A DNA stretch of 64,000 nt from DATBLE01 sp963808815. GTDB taxonomy: Bacteria; Actinomycetota; Thermoleophilia; Gaiellales; Gaiellaceae. Location: contig CAWEGI010000017.1 in NCBI GenBank assembly GCA_963808815.1, positions 248,001 through 312,000 on the forward strand, read 5' to 3'. A program made the position numbers and the translations under genes. Numbering within the stretch: position 1 is the first letter of the stretch; each line of letters starts with the position of its first letter. The notes under the pieces are model-generated. The model saw only the letters and a program-made list of their open reading frames with translations, made no database searches and was not told the origin of the DNA. Below are positions 9,390 to 17,620 of this stretch, piece by piece.

Positions 9390-9435
9390 AGTGTGCGCAC
9401 TCTGGCCGCCTGCGAGTTGACCATCCGCGCACACT
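9390..9435. promoter_or_regulatory. Inverted repeat, candidate AraC operator
   Basis: AGTGTGCGC at 9390-9398 is repeated in inverted form at 9427-9435 (GCGCACACT), separated by 28 bp. It lies in the 175-bp divergent gap between livJ and the first E1 alpha gene. Its position suits an operator for the AraC protein encoded in the operon. This is position-based inference only. Confidence 0.35.
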
Positions 9436-9451
9436 TCCGGCAGGTGTCCGC

Positions 9452-9480
9452 TTGTCGGTGCCGCGCGGCGCGGTTACATT
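9452..9480 (+). promoter_or_regulatory. Candidate promoter of the E1 alpha/beta genes
   Basis: TTGTCG at 9452-9457 and TACATT at 9475-9480 are 17 bp apart. Transcription would begin about 20 bp before the GTG at 9507. The ribosome site AAAGGAG at 9496-9502 lies in between. This is a fair match to a sigma-70-type promoter, unproven. Confidence 0.4.
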
Positions 9481-9506
9481 CGAGCGAGCCCACGAAAGGA
9501 GCGGTT

Positions 9507-10529
9507 GTGCCTGAGCTCGACCGAGACCGGCTGGTCTGGATGTACACGCAGATGCTGCGGATCCGCGAGTTCGAGGAGCGGGTGAAGGGGACGTTCGAGG
9601 AGCACCCCGGCGTGATTCGCGGCCACACGCACCTCGCCGACGGGGCGGAGGCGTCGATCGTCGGCTCGCTCGCGACGCTGCGCGAGGACGACCAGCTCCT
9701 GACCACGTACCGGTGCCACGGCTACCCGATCGCCCTCGGTACCGACCCGAAGGCGATCATGGCCGAGATCTACGGCCGGAAGGACGGGCTCTGCGGGGGC
9801 TACGGCGGCTCGATGCACCTGACCGACGTCGACCGCGGCTTCCTCGGCACCTCCGGGATCGTCGGCCAGGGCATCCCGCACGCCGCCGGAGCCGCATACG
9901 CCGCCCAGATCCGCGGCAAGGGACAGGTCGTGCTCAGCTTCTTCGGCGACGGCGCCTCGAAGCAGGGGGCGTTCCACGAGTCGCTGAACATCGCGTCGCT
10001 CTGGAAGCTGCCGGTCGTCTTCGTGATGGAGAACAACAACTACAACGTGCACACGCGCGTCGAGCAGGAGGACGCGAACGCGGCCGCCGGCGAGCCGCTG
10101 GCCGTGAAGGCGAAGGCCCACTCGATGCCGGGAGTGAGCGTCGACGGCGGCGACCCACTCGCGGTCTACGACACTGTCTCGGCGGCGGTCGAGCGCGCCC
10201 GCTCGGGTGAGGGGCCGACGCTCGTCGAGTCGCTCGTCTACCGGCTCTCGGCGCACGGGAACCTGATCGCGCCCCCGGGCGTGCCGCTCCATTACCCGGA
10301 GCACGAGGCGATCGCGCACTTCGGCAACCGGGAGGAGTACGAGGCCGCGCTCCGCGGCGACCCCGTCCCGCGCTTCCGCGGGCGGCTCGTCGAGGACGGG
10401 ACGCTGAGTGCCGAGGAGGCCGACGAGATCGCCGAGCGCGTGCGGGCCGAGATGCAGGAGGCGGTCGACTTCGCGCTCGCCAGCCCCTTCCCGACGGCCG
10501 AGGAAGCCGTCGAGTACGTCTACGCCTGA
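9507..10529 (+). CDS. Thiamine-dependent dehydrogenase E1 alpha (pyruvate/acetoin type), first copy
   Basis: A 340-residue E1 alpha subunit. The thiamine-diphosphate/Mg motif is FFGDGASKQGAFHESLNIASLW, and the ENNNYNVHT segment after it is typical of the family. GTG at 9507 is preferred to upstream in-frame starts because AAAGGAGCGGTT precedes it and because E1 alpha homology (WMYTQMLRIREFEERV) begins 10 residues later. With the beta subunit 13 bp downstream it would decarboxylate a 2-oxoacid or acetoin and pass the acyl group to a lipoyl E2. No E2 or E3 is encoded in the window. The substrate is not determined by sequence. Confidence 0.87.
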   Translation: MPELDRDRLVWMYTQMLRIREFEERVKGTFEEHPGVIRGHTHLADGAEASIVGSLATLREDDQLLTTYRCHGYPIALGTDPKAIMAEIYGRKDGLCGGYGGSMHLTDVDRGFLGTSGIVGQGIPHAAGAAYAAQIRGKGQVVLSFFGDGASKQGAFHESLNIASLWKLPVVFVMENNNYNVHTRVEQEDANAAAGEPLAVKAKAHSMPGVSVDGGDPLAVYDTVSAAVERARSGEGPTLVESLVYRLSAHGNLIAPPGVPLHYPEHEAIAHFGNREEYEAALRGDPVPRFRGRLVEDGTLSAEEADEIAERVRAEMQEAVDFALASPFPTAEEAVEYVYA

Positions 10530-10542
10530 GAGGAGCCGACTG

Positions 10543-11511
10543 ATGGCACGCGAGCTTCCGTACATCGCCGCGATCGGCGAGGCAATCCACCAGGAGATGG
10601 AGCGCGACGACAGCGTCCTCTACTTCGGCCAGAACATCGCCACCACCGACGACGACCCCTACCTGAAGGCGTTCGGCTCGGACCGCGTCCGGGTGACGCC
10701 GATCTCCGAGACGGCCGAGATCGGGATGGCGATCGGCGCCGCGATGGCCGGCTACCGGCCCGTGGTCGAGCTCTACATGGCGGAGTTCATGCTGGTCGCA
10801 ATGGACCAGGTCGTGAACGAGGCGAACCGCTTCCACTACATGACGAAGGGCCAGGTGACGGTGCCGGTCGTGCTCAAGGCGGGCTACGGCTTCACCGCCG
10901 GCTGGGCCGGCCAGCACACGGGCACGATCTACGGGATGTTCATGGGCGTGCCCGGCCTGAAGGTGGCGCTGCCCGCGACTCCCGCCGACGCGAAGGGCCT
11001 GATGACCGCGTCGATCCGCGACGACAACCCGGTCGTCTTCTTCCACCACTACCTGCTCACGCTCGAACACGGCGACGTCCCCGAGGGCGAGCACGTCGTG
11101 CCGCTGGGGCAGGCGAACGTCGTCCGCGAGGGCGGTGACGTGACGATCGTCGCGCTCGGCTACATGCTCGGACAGGCGCTCGAGGCGGCAGAGCAGCTCG
11201 CAGCGGAGGGCGTGGAGGCCGAGGTGATCGACCCGCGTACGCTCGCGCCGCTCGACACGTCGACGATCCTGACTTCGGTCGAGAAAACGGGACGGTTGGT
11301 CGTGGTCGACCAGTCGACGCGGCACGGATCGGCGGCGGCCGTGATCGCGGCGGAGGCAGCCTCGGAGGGCTTTTCGTCGTTGAAGGCGCCGGTGCAGCTG
11401 GTCTGCGCGCTGGACGCGACGATCCCGTACTCGGAGCCGATGGAGCAGTACCTGCTGCCGGACGCGGCGAAGATCGTCGCCGCGGTGCTCGAATCGCCGG
11501 TCGCCGCATAG
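10543..11511 (+). CDS. Thiamine-dependent dehydrogenase E1 beta (pyruvate/acetoin type), first copy
   Basis: A 322-residue E1 beta subunit (transketolase pyrimidine-binding plus C-terminal domain). Family features include VTPISETAEIGMAIGAAMAGYRP, VPVVLKAGYGF, PGLKVALPATPADAKGL and EVIDPRTLAPLDTSTI. The ATG at 10543 has GAGAGGAG upstream and lies 13 bp after the alpha subunit. The N-terminus is normal apart from FGQNIA in place of the usual GEDVA, which is also seen in other paralogs. It forms the alpha2beta2 E1 with the gene before it. A strong hairpin follows the stop. Confidence 0.87.
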   Translation: MARELPYIAAIGEAIHQEMERDDSVLYFGQNIATTDDDPYLKAFGSDRVRVTPISETAEIGMAIGAAMAGYRPVVELYMAEFMLVAMDQVVNEANRFHYMTKGQVTVPVVLKAGYGFTAGWAGQHTGTIYGMFMGVPGLKVALPATPADAKGLMTASIRDDNPVVFFHHYLLTLEHGDVPEGEHVVPLGQANVVREGGDVTIVALGYMLGQALEAAEQLAAEGVEAEVIDPRTLAPLDTSTILTSVEKTGRLVVVDQSTRHGSAAAVIAAEAASEGFSSLKAPVQLVCALDATIPYSEPMEQYLLPDAAKIVAAVLESPVAA

Positions 11512-11532
11512 CCGCTCGGCTCCGCCTCGCTT

Positions 11533-11563
11533 TCATGGGGGGAACGGCCGGTTCCCCCCATGA
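11533..11563. terminator. Hairpin after the first E1 pair
   Basis: TCATGGGGGGAAC (11533-11545) and GTTCCCCCCATGA (11551-11563) form a 13-bp stem with a 5-base loop. It lies 21 bp after the first E1 beta stop and before the second E1 pair. No U-tract follows on either strand, so it may need Rho or act only partly. Confidence 0.65.
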
Positions 11564-11668
11564 GCCCCCCTCCCCAAAGGCGCCCACACCCTTGCCGCCG
11601 ACGTGGGCCGCGCCCGCCATGTCGGTCGCGGCGGCGAACGCCACTTGCAAGGCGCGCCGGAAAACCCC

Positions 11669-12577
11669 GTGAACGAGCCTGGGCTAGTCCGCTCGATGTG
11701 GCGGATCCGCGCTTTCGAGGAGCGGGTCGGGCAACTCACGCGCGCGAACGAGGTGCACGGGCTCGTCCATCTCTCGACCGGGCAAGAGGCCGTCGCCGTC
11801 GGCGTCTGCTCACAGCTCCGCGACGACGACGTCGTCTATTCGGGACACCGCGCCCATGGGCACGCGCTGGCGAAGGGCGCGCCGATGCGGGCCGTGATGG
11901 CGGAGCTGATGGGCCGCGATACCGGCCTCTGCCGAGGGCTCGGTGGGTCGATGCACCTGGTCGACCGAGAGCACGGGTTCCTCGGCGCGACGGGCGTGGT
12001 CGGCGGCAACGTCCCGCTCGCGCTCGGCTCGGCGCTCGCCGCGCGACTCTCCGGGTCGGACGCGGTCGCCGTCGTCTTCTTCGGCGACGGGGCCGTCCAG
12101 GGCGGGATCTTCGTCGAGTCGGTGAACATCGCCGCCCTCTGGCGGCTGCCGGCGATCCTCGTCTGCGAGAACAACGGCTTCGCCGAGTTCACGCCGCGGT
12201 CGGCGCACACGGTGGTCGAGCGGGTCAGCGACGTGGTCGCGCCCTACGGCTTCCCACGCGAGACCGTCGACGGCAACGACCTGCACACGGTGCACGAGGC
12301 ATTCGGACGATTCCTGGCGAAAGCGCGCGCGGGCGAGGGCCCCTTCCTGCTCGAATGCCTGACCCACCGGCTCGGCGGCCACTACGAAGGCGACCCGCAG
12401 CACTACCGGGAGCAGATCGGCGACGACGAGTGGCGCGCGATCGACCCGATTCTCAGGCTCGGCGGCGGCGATGGGCTCGAGGAGGAGGCGCGGGCAGAGG
12501 TCGAGGACGCGGTCGAGTTCGCGCGGGCCTCTCCCTTTCCGCCGACCGACCTGACCGAGCAACTCGTATATGCCTGA
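11669..12577 (+). CDS. Thiamine-dependent dehydrogenase E1 alpha, second copy
   Basis: A 302-residue E1 alpha with the thiamine/Mg motif FFGDGAVQGGIFVESVNIAALW and the following CENNGFAEFTP. GLGGSMHLVDREHGFLGATGVVGGNVPLALG is diagnostic of the family. The GTG at 11669 is chosen because homology (SMWRIRAFEERV) starts 8 residues later. A GTG at 11603 is in the same frame and would add 22 unrelated residues. The protein is clearly diverged from the first copy at 9507, and its C-terminus is shorter. It overlaps the beta gene by 8 bp. The substrate may differ from that of the first pair. Confidence 0.85.
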   Translation: MNEPGLVRSMWRIRAFEERVGQLTRANEVHGLVHLSTGQEAVAVGVCSQLRDDDVVYSGHRAHGHALAKGAPMRAVMAELMGRDTGLCRGLGGSMHLVDREHGFLGATGVVGGNVPLALGSALAARLSGSDAVAVVFFGDGAVQGGIFVESVNIAALWRLPAILVCENNGFAEFTPRSAHTVVERVSDVVAPYGFPRETVDGNDLHTVHEAFGRFLAKARAGEGPFLLECLTHRLGGHYEGDPQHYREQIGDDEWRAIDPILRLGGGDGLEEEARAEVEDAVEFARASPFPPTDLTEQLVYA

Positions 12578-13532
12578 GACGACCTACCTGGGGGCGATCA
12601 CGTCCACGCTCGCGGAGGCGATGCGCGAGGACGCGCATGTGCTCGTGGTCGGCGAGGACGTGGCCGAGGGCGGGCCGTGGGGCGCGACCGCCGGCCTCGC
12701 CGACGAGTTCGGGCCGGAGCGGATCCGCAACACGCCGATCAGCGAGGCTGCGATCGCCGGGATCGCGATCGGAGCCGCGCAGTCGGGCCTGCGGCCGGTG
12801 GTCGAGATCATGTTCGTCGACTTCGTCACCCTCGCGCTCGACCAGCTCGTCAACCAGGCGGCCAAGGCGCACTTCATGTCCGGCGGCCAGCTCACCGTGC
12901 CGCTCGTGCTCAGGACACAGGGCGGCGCGGGCCAGCGTGGCGGCGCCCAGCACTCGCAGAGTCTCGAGGCCTGGCTCACACACGTGCCGGGGCTGAAGGT
13001 GGTCATGCCGTCCACCGCTGCCGACGCAGCCGGGCTGCTCCGCGCGGCGATCGCCGATCCGAACCCGGTCGTCTACGTCGAGAACAAGACGCTCTACTTC
13101 CGGCGCGAGACGTTCGAGCCGGAGGAGGTACCGATCGGCCGCGCGCGGCTGGTCCGGCCCGGCCGCGACGTCACGGTCGTCGCGCTGTCCCGCCTCGTCC
13201 ACGAGGCGCTGGCGGCCGCCGACGAGCTGGCCGCCGAGGGAATCGAGGTCGAGGTGGTCGACCCGCGCACGCTGGTGCCGCTCGACCTGGAGACGATCGT
13301 CGAGTCGGTCTCGCGCACGCACCGACTGGTGGTCGCCCACGAGGCGGTCGAGCACGGCGGCTTTGGAGCCGAGATCGCCGCGCAGGTGCAGGCCGCGGCG
13401 TTCGACGAGCTCGACGCACCGATCGTGCGGGTCGGGGCACCGTTCGCACCGATCCCGTTCAGCCCGCCGCTCGAGGACGGGTATCTGCCGAGCCGGGACG
13501 ACGTGGTCGCCGCTGTTCGGCGTTTGTTCTAG
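12570..13532 (+). CDS. Thiamine-dependent dehydrogenase E1 beta, second copy
   Basis: A 320-residue E1 beta subunit with the standard landmarks VVGEDVAEGGPWGATAGL, NTPISEAAIAGIAIGAA, TQGGAGQRGGAQHSQSLEAW and VVDPRTLVPLDLETI. It is closer to the textbook PdhB/AcoB pattern than the first copy. The ATG at 12570 overlaps the alpha gene by 8 bp, so the subunits are translationally coupled. Its TAG stop shares the bases CTAG with the stop of the convergent gene at 13529. Confidence 0.87.
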   Translation: MPETTYLGAITSTLAEAMREDAHVLVVGEDVAEGGPWGATAGLADEFGPERIRNTPISEAAIAGIAIGAAQSGLRPVVEIMFVDFVTLALDQLVNQAAKAHFMSGGQLTVPLVLRTQGGAGQRGGAQHSQSLEAWLTHVPGLKVVMPSTAADAAGLLRAAIADPNPVVYVENKTLYFRRETFEPEEVPIGRARLVRPGRDVTVVALSRLVHEALAAADELAAEGIEVEVVDPRTLVPLDLETIVESVSRTHRLVVAHEAVEHGGFGAEIAAQVQAAAFDELDAPIVRVGAPFAPIPFSPPLEDGYLPSRDDVVAAVRRLF

Positions 13533-13984
13533 ATCGGGAGCTCTTGGCCGTGCTCGTCGGCGGAGCGCGGCCCGAAGATGCGGCGGTCCGCCTCGTCGAT
13601 CGGCACGTCGTTGATGCTCGCCTCTCGCCGGCGCATCAGCCCGTGCTCGTCGAACTCCCACAGTTCGTTGCCGTAGCTGCGCCACCACTGTCCGCCGGCG
13701 TCGTGGCTCTCGTACTGGAACCGGACGGCGATGCGGTTCTCGCCGAAGCTCCAGAGGTTCTTGCGCAGCGCGTAATCCAGCTCTCGTTTCCACTTCGCCG
13801 TGAGGAAGGCGACGATCTCCTCGCGGCCGGTGACGAACGTGTCGCGGTTGCGCCAGACGGAGTCGACGGTGTACGCGGCGGCGACCCGCTCGGGGTCGCG
13901 CGTGTTCCATGCGTCCTCGGCGGCCTGGACCTTCTGTGTCGCGGTCTCGAGCGTGAACGGGGGCAGGGGTGGTCGGTCGGTCAT
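13529..13984 (-). CDS. DUF1348/SnoaL-like NTF2-fold protein
   Basis: A 151-residue cytoplasmic protein with the NTF2-like cone fold pattern: EDAWNTRDPERVAAAYTVDS near the N-terminus, then WRNRDTFVTGREEIVAFLTAKW and FQYESHDAGGQWWRSYGNELWEF. This is the DUF1348 group, often annotated as nuclear transport factor 2 family. The ATG at 13984 follows GAGAGGA. Homologs are small and of unknown substrate, sometimes acting as isomerases or hydrolases. It is convergent with the second E1 pair and divergent from the molybdenum hydroxylase, so it may belong to either group or to none. Confidence 0.82.
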   Translation of the reverse strand: MTDRPPLPPFTLETATQKVQAAEDAWNTRDPERVAAAYTVDSVWRNRDTFVTGREEIVAFLTAKWKRELDYALRKNLWSFGENRIAVRFQYESHDAGGQWWRSYGNELWEFDEHGLMRRREASINDVPIDEADRRIFGPRSADEHGQELPI

Positions 13985-14070
13985 CGCTGATCCTCTCGGC
14001 TGCATCGTATTGATGACGGACAGCGTGTTCGACTATCCGAACGTTCGTCTCGACTCGCGGGCCGCTGCGG

Positions 14071-14087
14071 TTATAGGCTGGCGTCCG
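14071..14087 (+). promoter_or_regulatory. Candidate -10 for a leaderless start
   Basis: TATAGG at 14072-14077 lies 9 bp before the GTG at 14087, and no ribosome site is present. A transcript beginning at or very near the GTG would be leaderless, which is common in Actinobacteria. Confidence 0.4.
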
Positions 14088-16359
14088 TGAGCATCCTCGG
14101 CAATCGGGTGCTGCGCACCGAGGACGATCGCTTCCTCCGCGGCCGCGGTACGTACGTCGAGAACACCGCCCTCGAGGGTGCCGCCACGATCACGTTCGTC
14201 CGGTCGCTGCTCGCCCACGCGAAGATCAATGGGATCGACACGAGCGCGGCCGAAGCGCTCCCCGGCGTACGCGTCCTGACCGCAGACGACGTCGACCTGC
14301 CGACGTTCGGCCCGCTCCCCTTCGGCTTCCCGGAGGACATGGGCCGGCCGGTGGTGGCGAAGGACGTCGTGCGCTTCGTCGGCGAGATCCTCGCGATCGT
14401 CGTCAGCGACGACCGCGCGACCGGCGTCGATGCGGCCGAGCTGGTCATGGTCGACTACGACCCGCTGCCCGTGGTGGTCGACCCGGAGGAGGCGCTGAAG
14501 GACGAGACGCTCCTCTTCCCGGGAGCGGGGACGAACGTCGCCGCGCGGACGCAGCCGCCGGCCGCCAACGCGGACGACCTCTTCGATGGCTGCGACGTGA
14601 CCGTCTCCGGCACGCTCGTCAGCCAGCGCATGGCGCCGTGCCCGCTCGAGCCACGCTCGACCGCCGCGCAGTTCGAGGACGGCAGGCTGACCGTGTGGCT
14701 GAGCACGCAGACCCCGCACCAGGACCGGGACGCGATCGCTGGAATGCTCGGGATGGAGGCGTCCGAGGTGCGCGTGATCGCACCTGACGTCGGCGGCGGA
14801 TTCGGGGCGAAGATCGTGTCGTCGAGCGGCCTGACGGAAGAGATCATGGTCTCATGGCTGGCGCGCGAGCTCGGCCGGTCGACGCGCTGGACCGAGACGC
14901 GCAGCGAGAGCATGCTCGCGCTGCCGCACGGGCGGGCCATGCGGCTGAGCTACACGATCGGCGGGACGAGGGACGGCAAGGTGCTCGCCTACAAGCTCGG
15001 CATCCTCGCCGACTGCGGCGCTTACCCGACGCTCGGTGCCATCCTCGCCGGCCTGACCACGCTCATGTCGAGCGGCGTATACGACATCCCCCGGATCGAG
15101 GCAGAGGGGACGACGGTGGTCACGAACACCACGCAGATCGCGGCCTTCCGCGGCGCCGGCCGGCCCGAAGCGATCCAGGTGATCGAGTGCGCGGTCGACC
15201 GGTTCGCCGCCGAGATCGGAATGGATCCCGCCGAGGTCCGGCGCCTGAACTACATCGGCGAGTTCCCGCACACAGACGGCCTCCGGCGCGAATTACGACT
15301 CGGGCGACTACACCGGCGCGCTCGACCTCGCCCTGCGGTCCGCCGGCTACGAGGAGCTGCGCGCCGAGCAGAAGCGGCGCCGCGACGAGAAGGCCACGAA
15401 GCAGATCGGTATCGGCCTCTCCTCGTACGTCGAGATCACGAACCCGCTCGGCGAGGGCGAGCTGGGCGAGGTCGAGATGACCGGAGGCGGCGAGGCGATC
15501 GTCCGCACCGGCTCGTTTTCCCACGGCCAGGGGCACGAGACCAGCTTCGCGATGGTCGTCGCGGACCGGCTCGGGCTGCCGCTCGAGAAGATCACGGTGC
15601 ACAAGGGCGACACCGACGAGGTCGCCTCCGGCACGGGTACATACGGCTCGAAGTCGCTGCAGATCGGCGGCACCGCCTCTGCTGCAGCCGCGGAGACCGT
15701 CGTCGAGCAGGCAAAGCAGGTCGTCGCCGACTACCTGGAGGCGAACCCGCAGGACATCGTCCTCGACAAGGGGCTCGGACGCTTCCACGTCGCCGGCACC
15801 GCCGACCCGTCCCTGTCATGGGAGGAGCTGGCGACGCGCGCGGAGAGCGACGGCCGGCTGGAGGAGCTGAAGGCGGCGAACGAGTTCAAGGGGAACCCGA
15901 CCTTCCCGTTCGGCACACATATCGCGGTCGTCGAGGTGGACACCGAGACCGGGCAGGTCGAGCTCCAGCGGATGGTGTGCGTCGACGACGCCGGCACGAT
16001 CATCAATCCGCATGCTCGCCGAGGGCCAGGTTCACGGCGGCGTCGGGATCGGGGTGGCGCAGGCGCTCTACGAGCACTACACCTTCGGCGAGGACGGCAC
16101 ACCGCTCACGGGCAACCTCGTCTCGTACGCGTTCCCCTCCGCCGCCGAGCTGCCGTCCTGGGAGACGATCGAGATGGAGACACCGACGCCGGCGAATCCG
16201 CTCGGCGCGAAGGGCATCGGCGAGTCCGGGACGATCGGCTCGACCCCGGCCGTCTACAACGCGGTCGTCGACGCGCTCGCGCCGTTCGGCGTGAAGCACG
16301 TCGACATGCCGGCAAGCGGCGAGAACGTGTGGCGCGCGATCCAGGAGGCGAAGGCGTGA
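14087..16359 (+). CDS. Molybdenum hydroxylase large subunit, CoxL/xanthine dehydrogenase family (two frameshifts)
   Basis: Molybdopterin-binding subunit, about 755 residues after correction. The N-terminal part (GNRVLRTEDDRFLRGRGTYVE) and DVGGGFGAKI are typical. The active-site loop reads AFRGAGRPEA, so this is not a form I CO dehydrogenase, which would have AYRCSFR. A xanthine, aldehyde or N-heterocycle hydroxylase is more likely. The frame breaks near 15285, between HTDGL and the ITNPLGEGELGEVEM part. It breaks again near 16010, where one extra C after AATCCG separates INPH from MLAEGQVHGG. The C-terminal GAKGIGESGTIG with the active-site Glu is present. It overlaps the small subunit by GTGA. 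Confidence 0.82.
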
Positions 16360-16817
16360 AGATCTCGATTACGGTCAACGGCACCGAGCAGGACGCGGAC
16401 GTCGAGCCGCGCACGCTGCTCGTCTACTTCTTGCGCGAGCACCTGGGGCTGAAGGGGACGAACGTCGGCTGCGACACGACTTCGTGTGGTGCGTGCACCG
16501 TGCTGCTCGACGGGGAGTCGGTGAAGTCGTGCACGGTGCTGGCCGTCCAGGCCGACGGAGGCGCGGTGACGACGATCGAGGGCCTGGCCACTGACGCCGG
16601 GCTGCATCCCGTCCAGCAGGCCTTCCACGAGAACCATGCGCTCCAGTGCGGCTATTGCACACCCGGCTTCGTGATGGCGTCGGTCTCGCTGCTGAAGGAG
16701 AACCCCAACCCGTCGGAGGAGGAGATCCGCCTCGGGCTCGAGGGCAACCTCTGCCGCTGTACGGGCTACCACAACATCCTCAAGGCCGTGCAGGCGGCGG
16801 CGAGGGCCGGCGCGTGA
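16356..16817 (+). CDS. Molybdenum hydroxylase [2Fe-2S] small subunit (CoxS type)
   Basis: A 153-residue iron-sulfur subunit. The plant-type ferredoxin cluster is seen as CDTTSCGACTVLLDG, with a fourth Cys in SVKSCTVLA. The second cluster is seen as CGYCTPGF and GNLCRCTGY. The GTG at 16356 overlaps the large-subunit stop in GTGA and starts directly at the domain (KISITVNG). Electrons from the molybdenum site would pass through its two clusters to the FAD subunit encoded next. Complete and typical in length. Confidence 0.93.
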   Translation: MKISITVNGTEQDADVEPRTLLVYFLREHLGLKGTNVGCDTTSCGACTVLLDGESVKSCTVLAVQADGGAVTTIEGLATDAGLHPVQQAFHENHALQCGYCTPGFVMASVSLLKENPNPSEEEIRLGLEGNLCRCTGYHNILKAVQAAARAGA

Positions 16818-17620
16818 TCCCCGCCGCCTTCGACTACGCCCGCGCCGCCTCGATCGACGAAGCGATCGAGCTGCTCGGGCGCGAAGACTCGAAGGTCCTG
16901 GCTGGCGGCCACTCCTTGCTCCCGCTGCTCAAGCTCCGTTTCGCGCGGCCCTCGCTGCTCGTCGACATCGGACGCCTCGACGACCTTCGCTACGTGCGCG
17001 AGGACGGCGACCGGATCGCGATCGGCGCGCTCAGCCGGCACGCCGATCTGGCGCTCGACCCGATCCTGGCCCAGGGGTGTGGCCTGCTGGCCCGCACCGC
17101 CGGGAACGTCGGCGACCCGCAGGTCCGGCACCGCGGAACGATCGGCGGCTCGGTTGCCCACTCCGATCCCGCCTCCGATGTGGCCACGATCCTGCTCACA
17201 CTCGATGCGGATTTCGTCGCCCGCGGCCCCGACGGCGAGCGGACGATTCCCGCCGCCGACTTCTTCACGGGCCCGTTCGAGACGGCACTCGGCCCGCAGG
17301 AGCTGCTCACCGAGATCGTCGTCCCGAAGGTCGAGGGGGGCCGCTACCTCAAGCACGTCAGGCGCCAGCAGGACTGGGCGACGGTGGCCGTCGCCGCTGC
17401 GCGCCTGAACGGCGACGTGCACGTCGGGCTCGCCGCGATGGGGCCGACGCCGATCCGCGCCCGCGCCGTGGAGCAGGCCGTCGCCGGCGGTGCGGCCCCC
17501 GCCGACGCGGCCGCACACGCTGCCGAGGGCACCGAGCCGCCCAGCGACGTCGCCGGCAGTGCCGAGTACCGGGCGCACCTCGCCCGGGTGCTCACCCGCC
17601 AGGCGCTCGAGCAGATCTGA
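16814..17620 (+). CDS. Molybdenum hydroxylase FAD-binding subunit (CoxM type)
   Basis: A 268-residue FAD subunit. The flavin-binding segments are LAGGHSLLPLLKLR near residue 35 and TIGGSVAHSDPASD near 108, as in CoxM and the FAD domain of xanthine dehydrogenase. The GTG at 16814 overlaps the small-subunit stop (GTGA). The protein ends with a CO-dehydrogenase flavoprotein C-terminal domain. The order large-small-medium differs from the coxMSL order of true CO dehydrogenase operons, in agreement with the non-CoxL-I active-site loop. Confidence 0.9.
   Translation: MIPAAFDYARAASIDEAIELLGREDSKVLAGGHSLLPLLKLRFARPSLLVDIGRLDDLRYVREDGDRIAIGALSRHADLALDPILAQGCGLLARTAGNVGDPQVRHRGTIGGSVAHSDPASDVATILLTLDADFVARGPDGERTIPAADFFTGPFETALGPQELLTEIVVPKVEGGRYLKHVRRQQDWATVAVAAARLNGDVHVGLAAMGPTPIRARAVEQAVAGGAAPADAAAHAAEGTEPPSDVAGSAEYRAHLARVLTRQALEQI

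Noticed and set aside
14087..17620. Form I aerobic carbon monoxide dehydrogenase (coxMSL)
   Set aside because: The active-site loop reads AFRGAGR rather than AYRCSFR, and the gene order is large-small-FAD. The general molybdenum hydroxylase call is safer.
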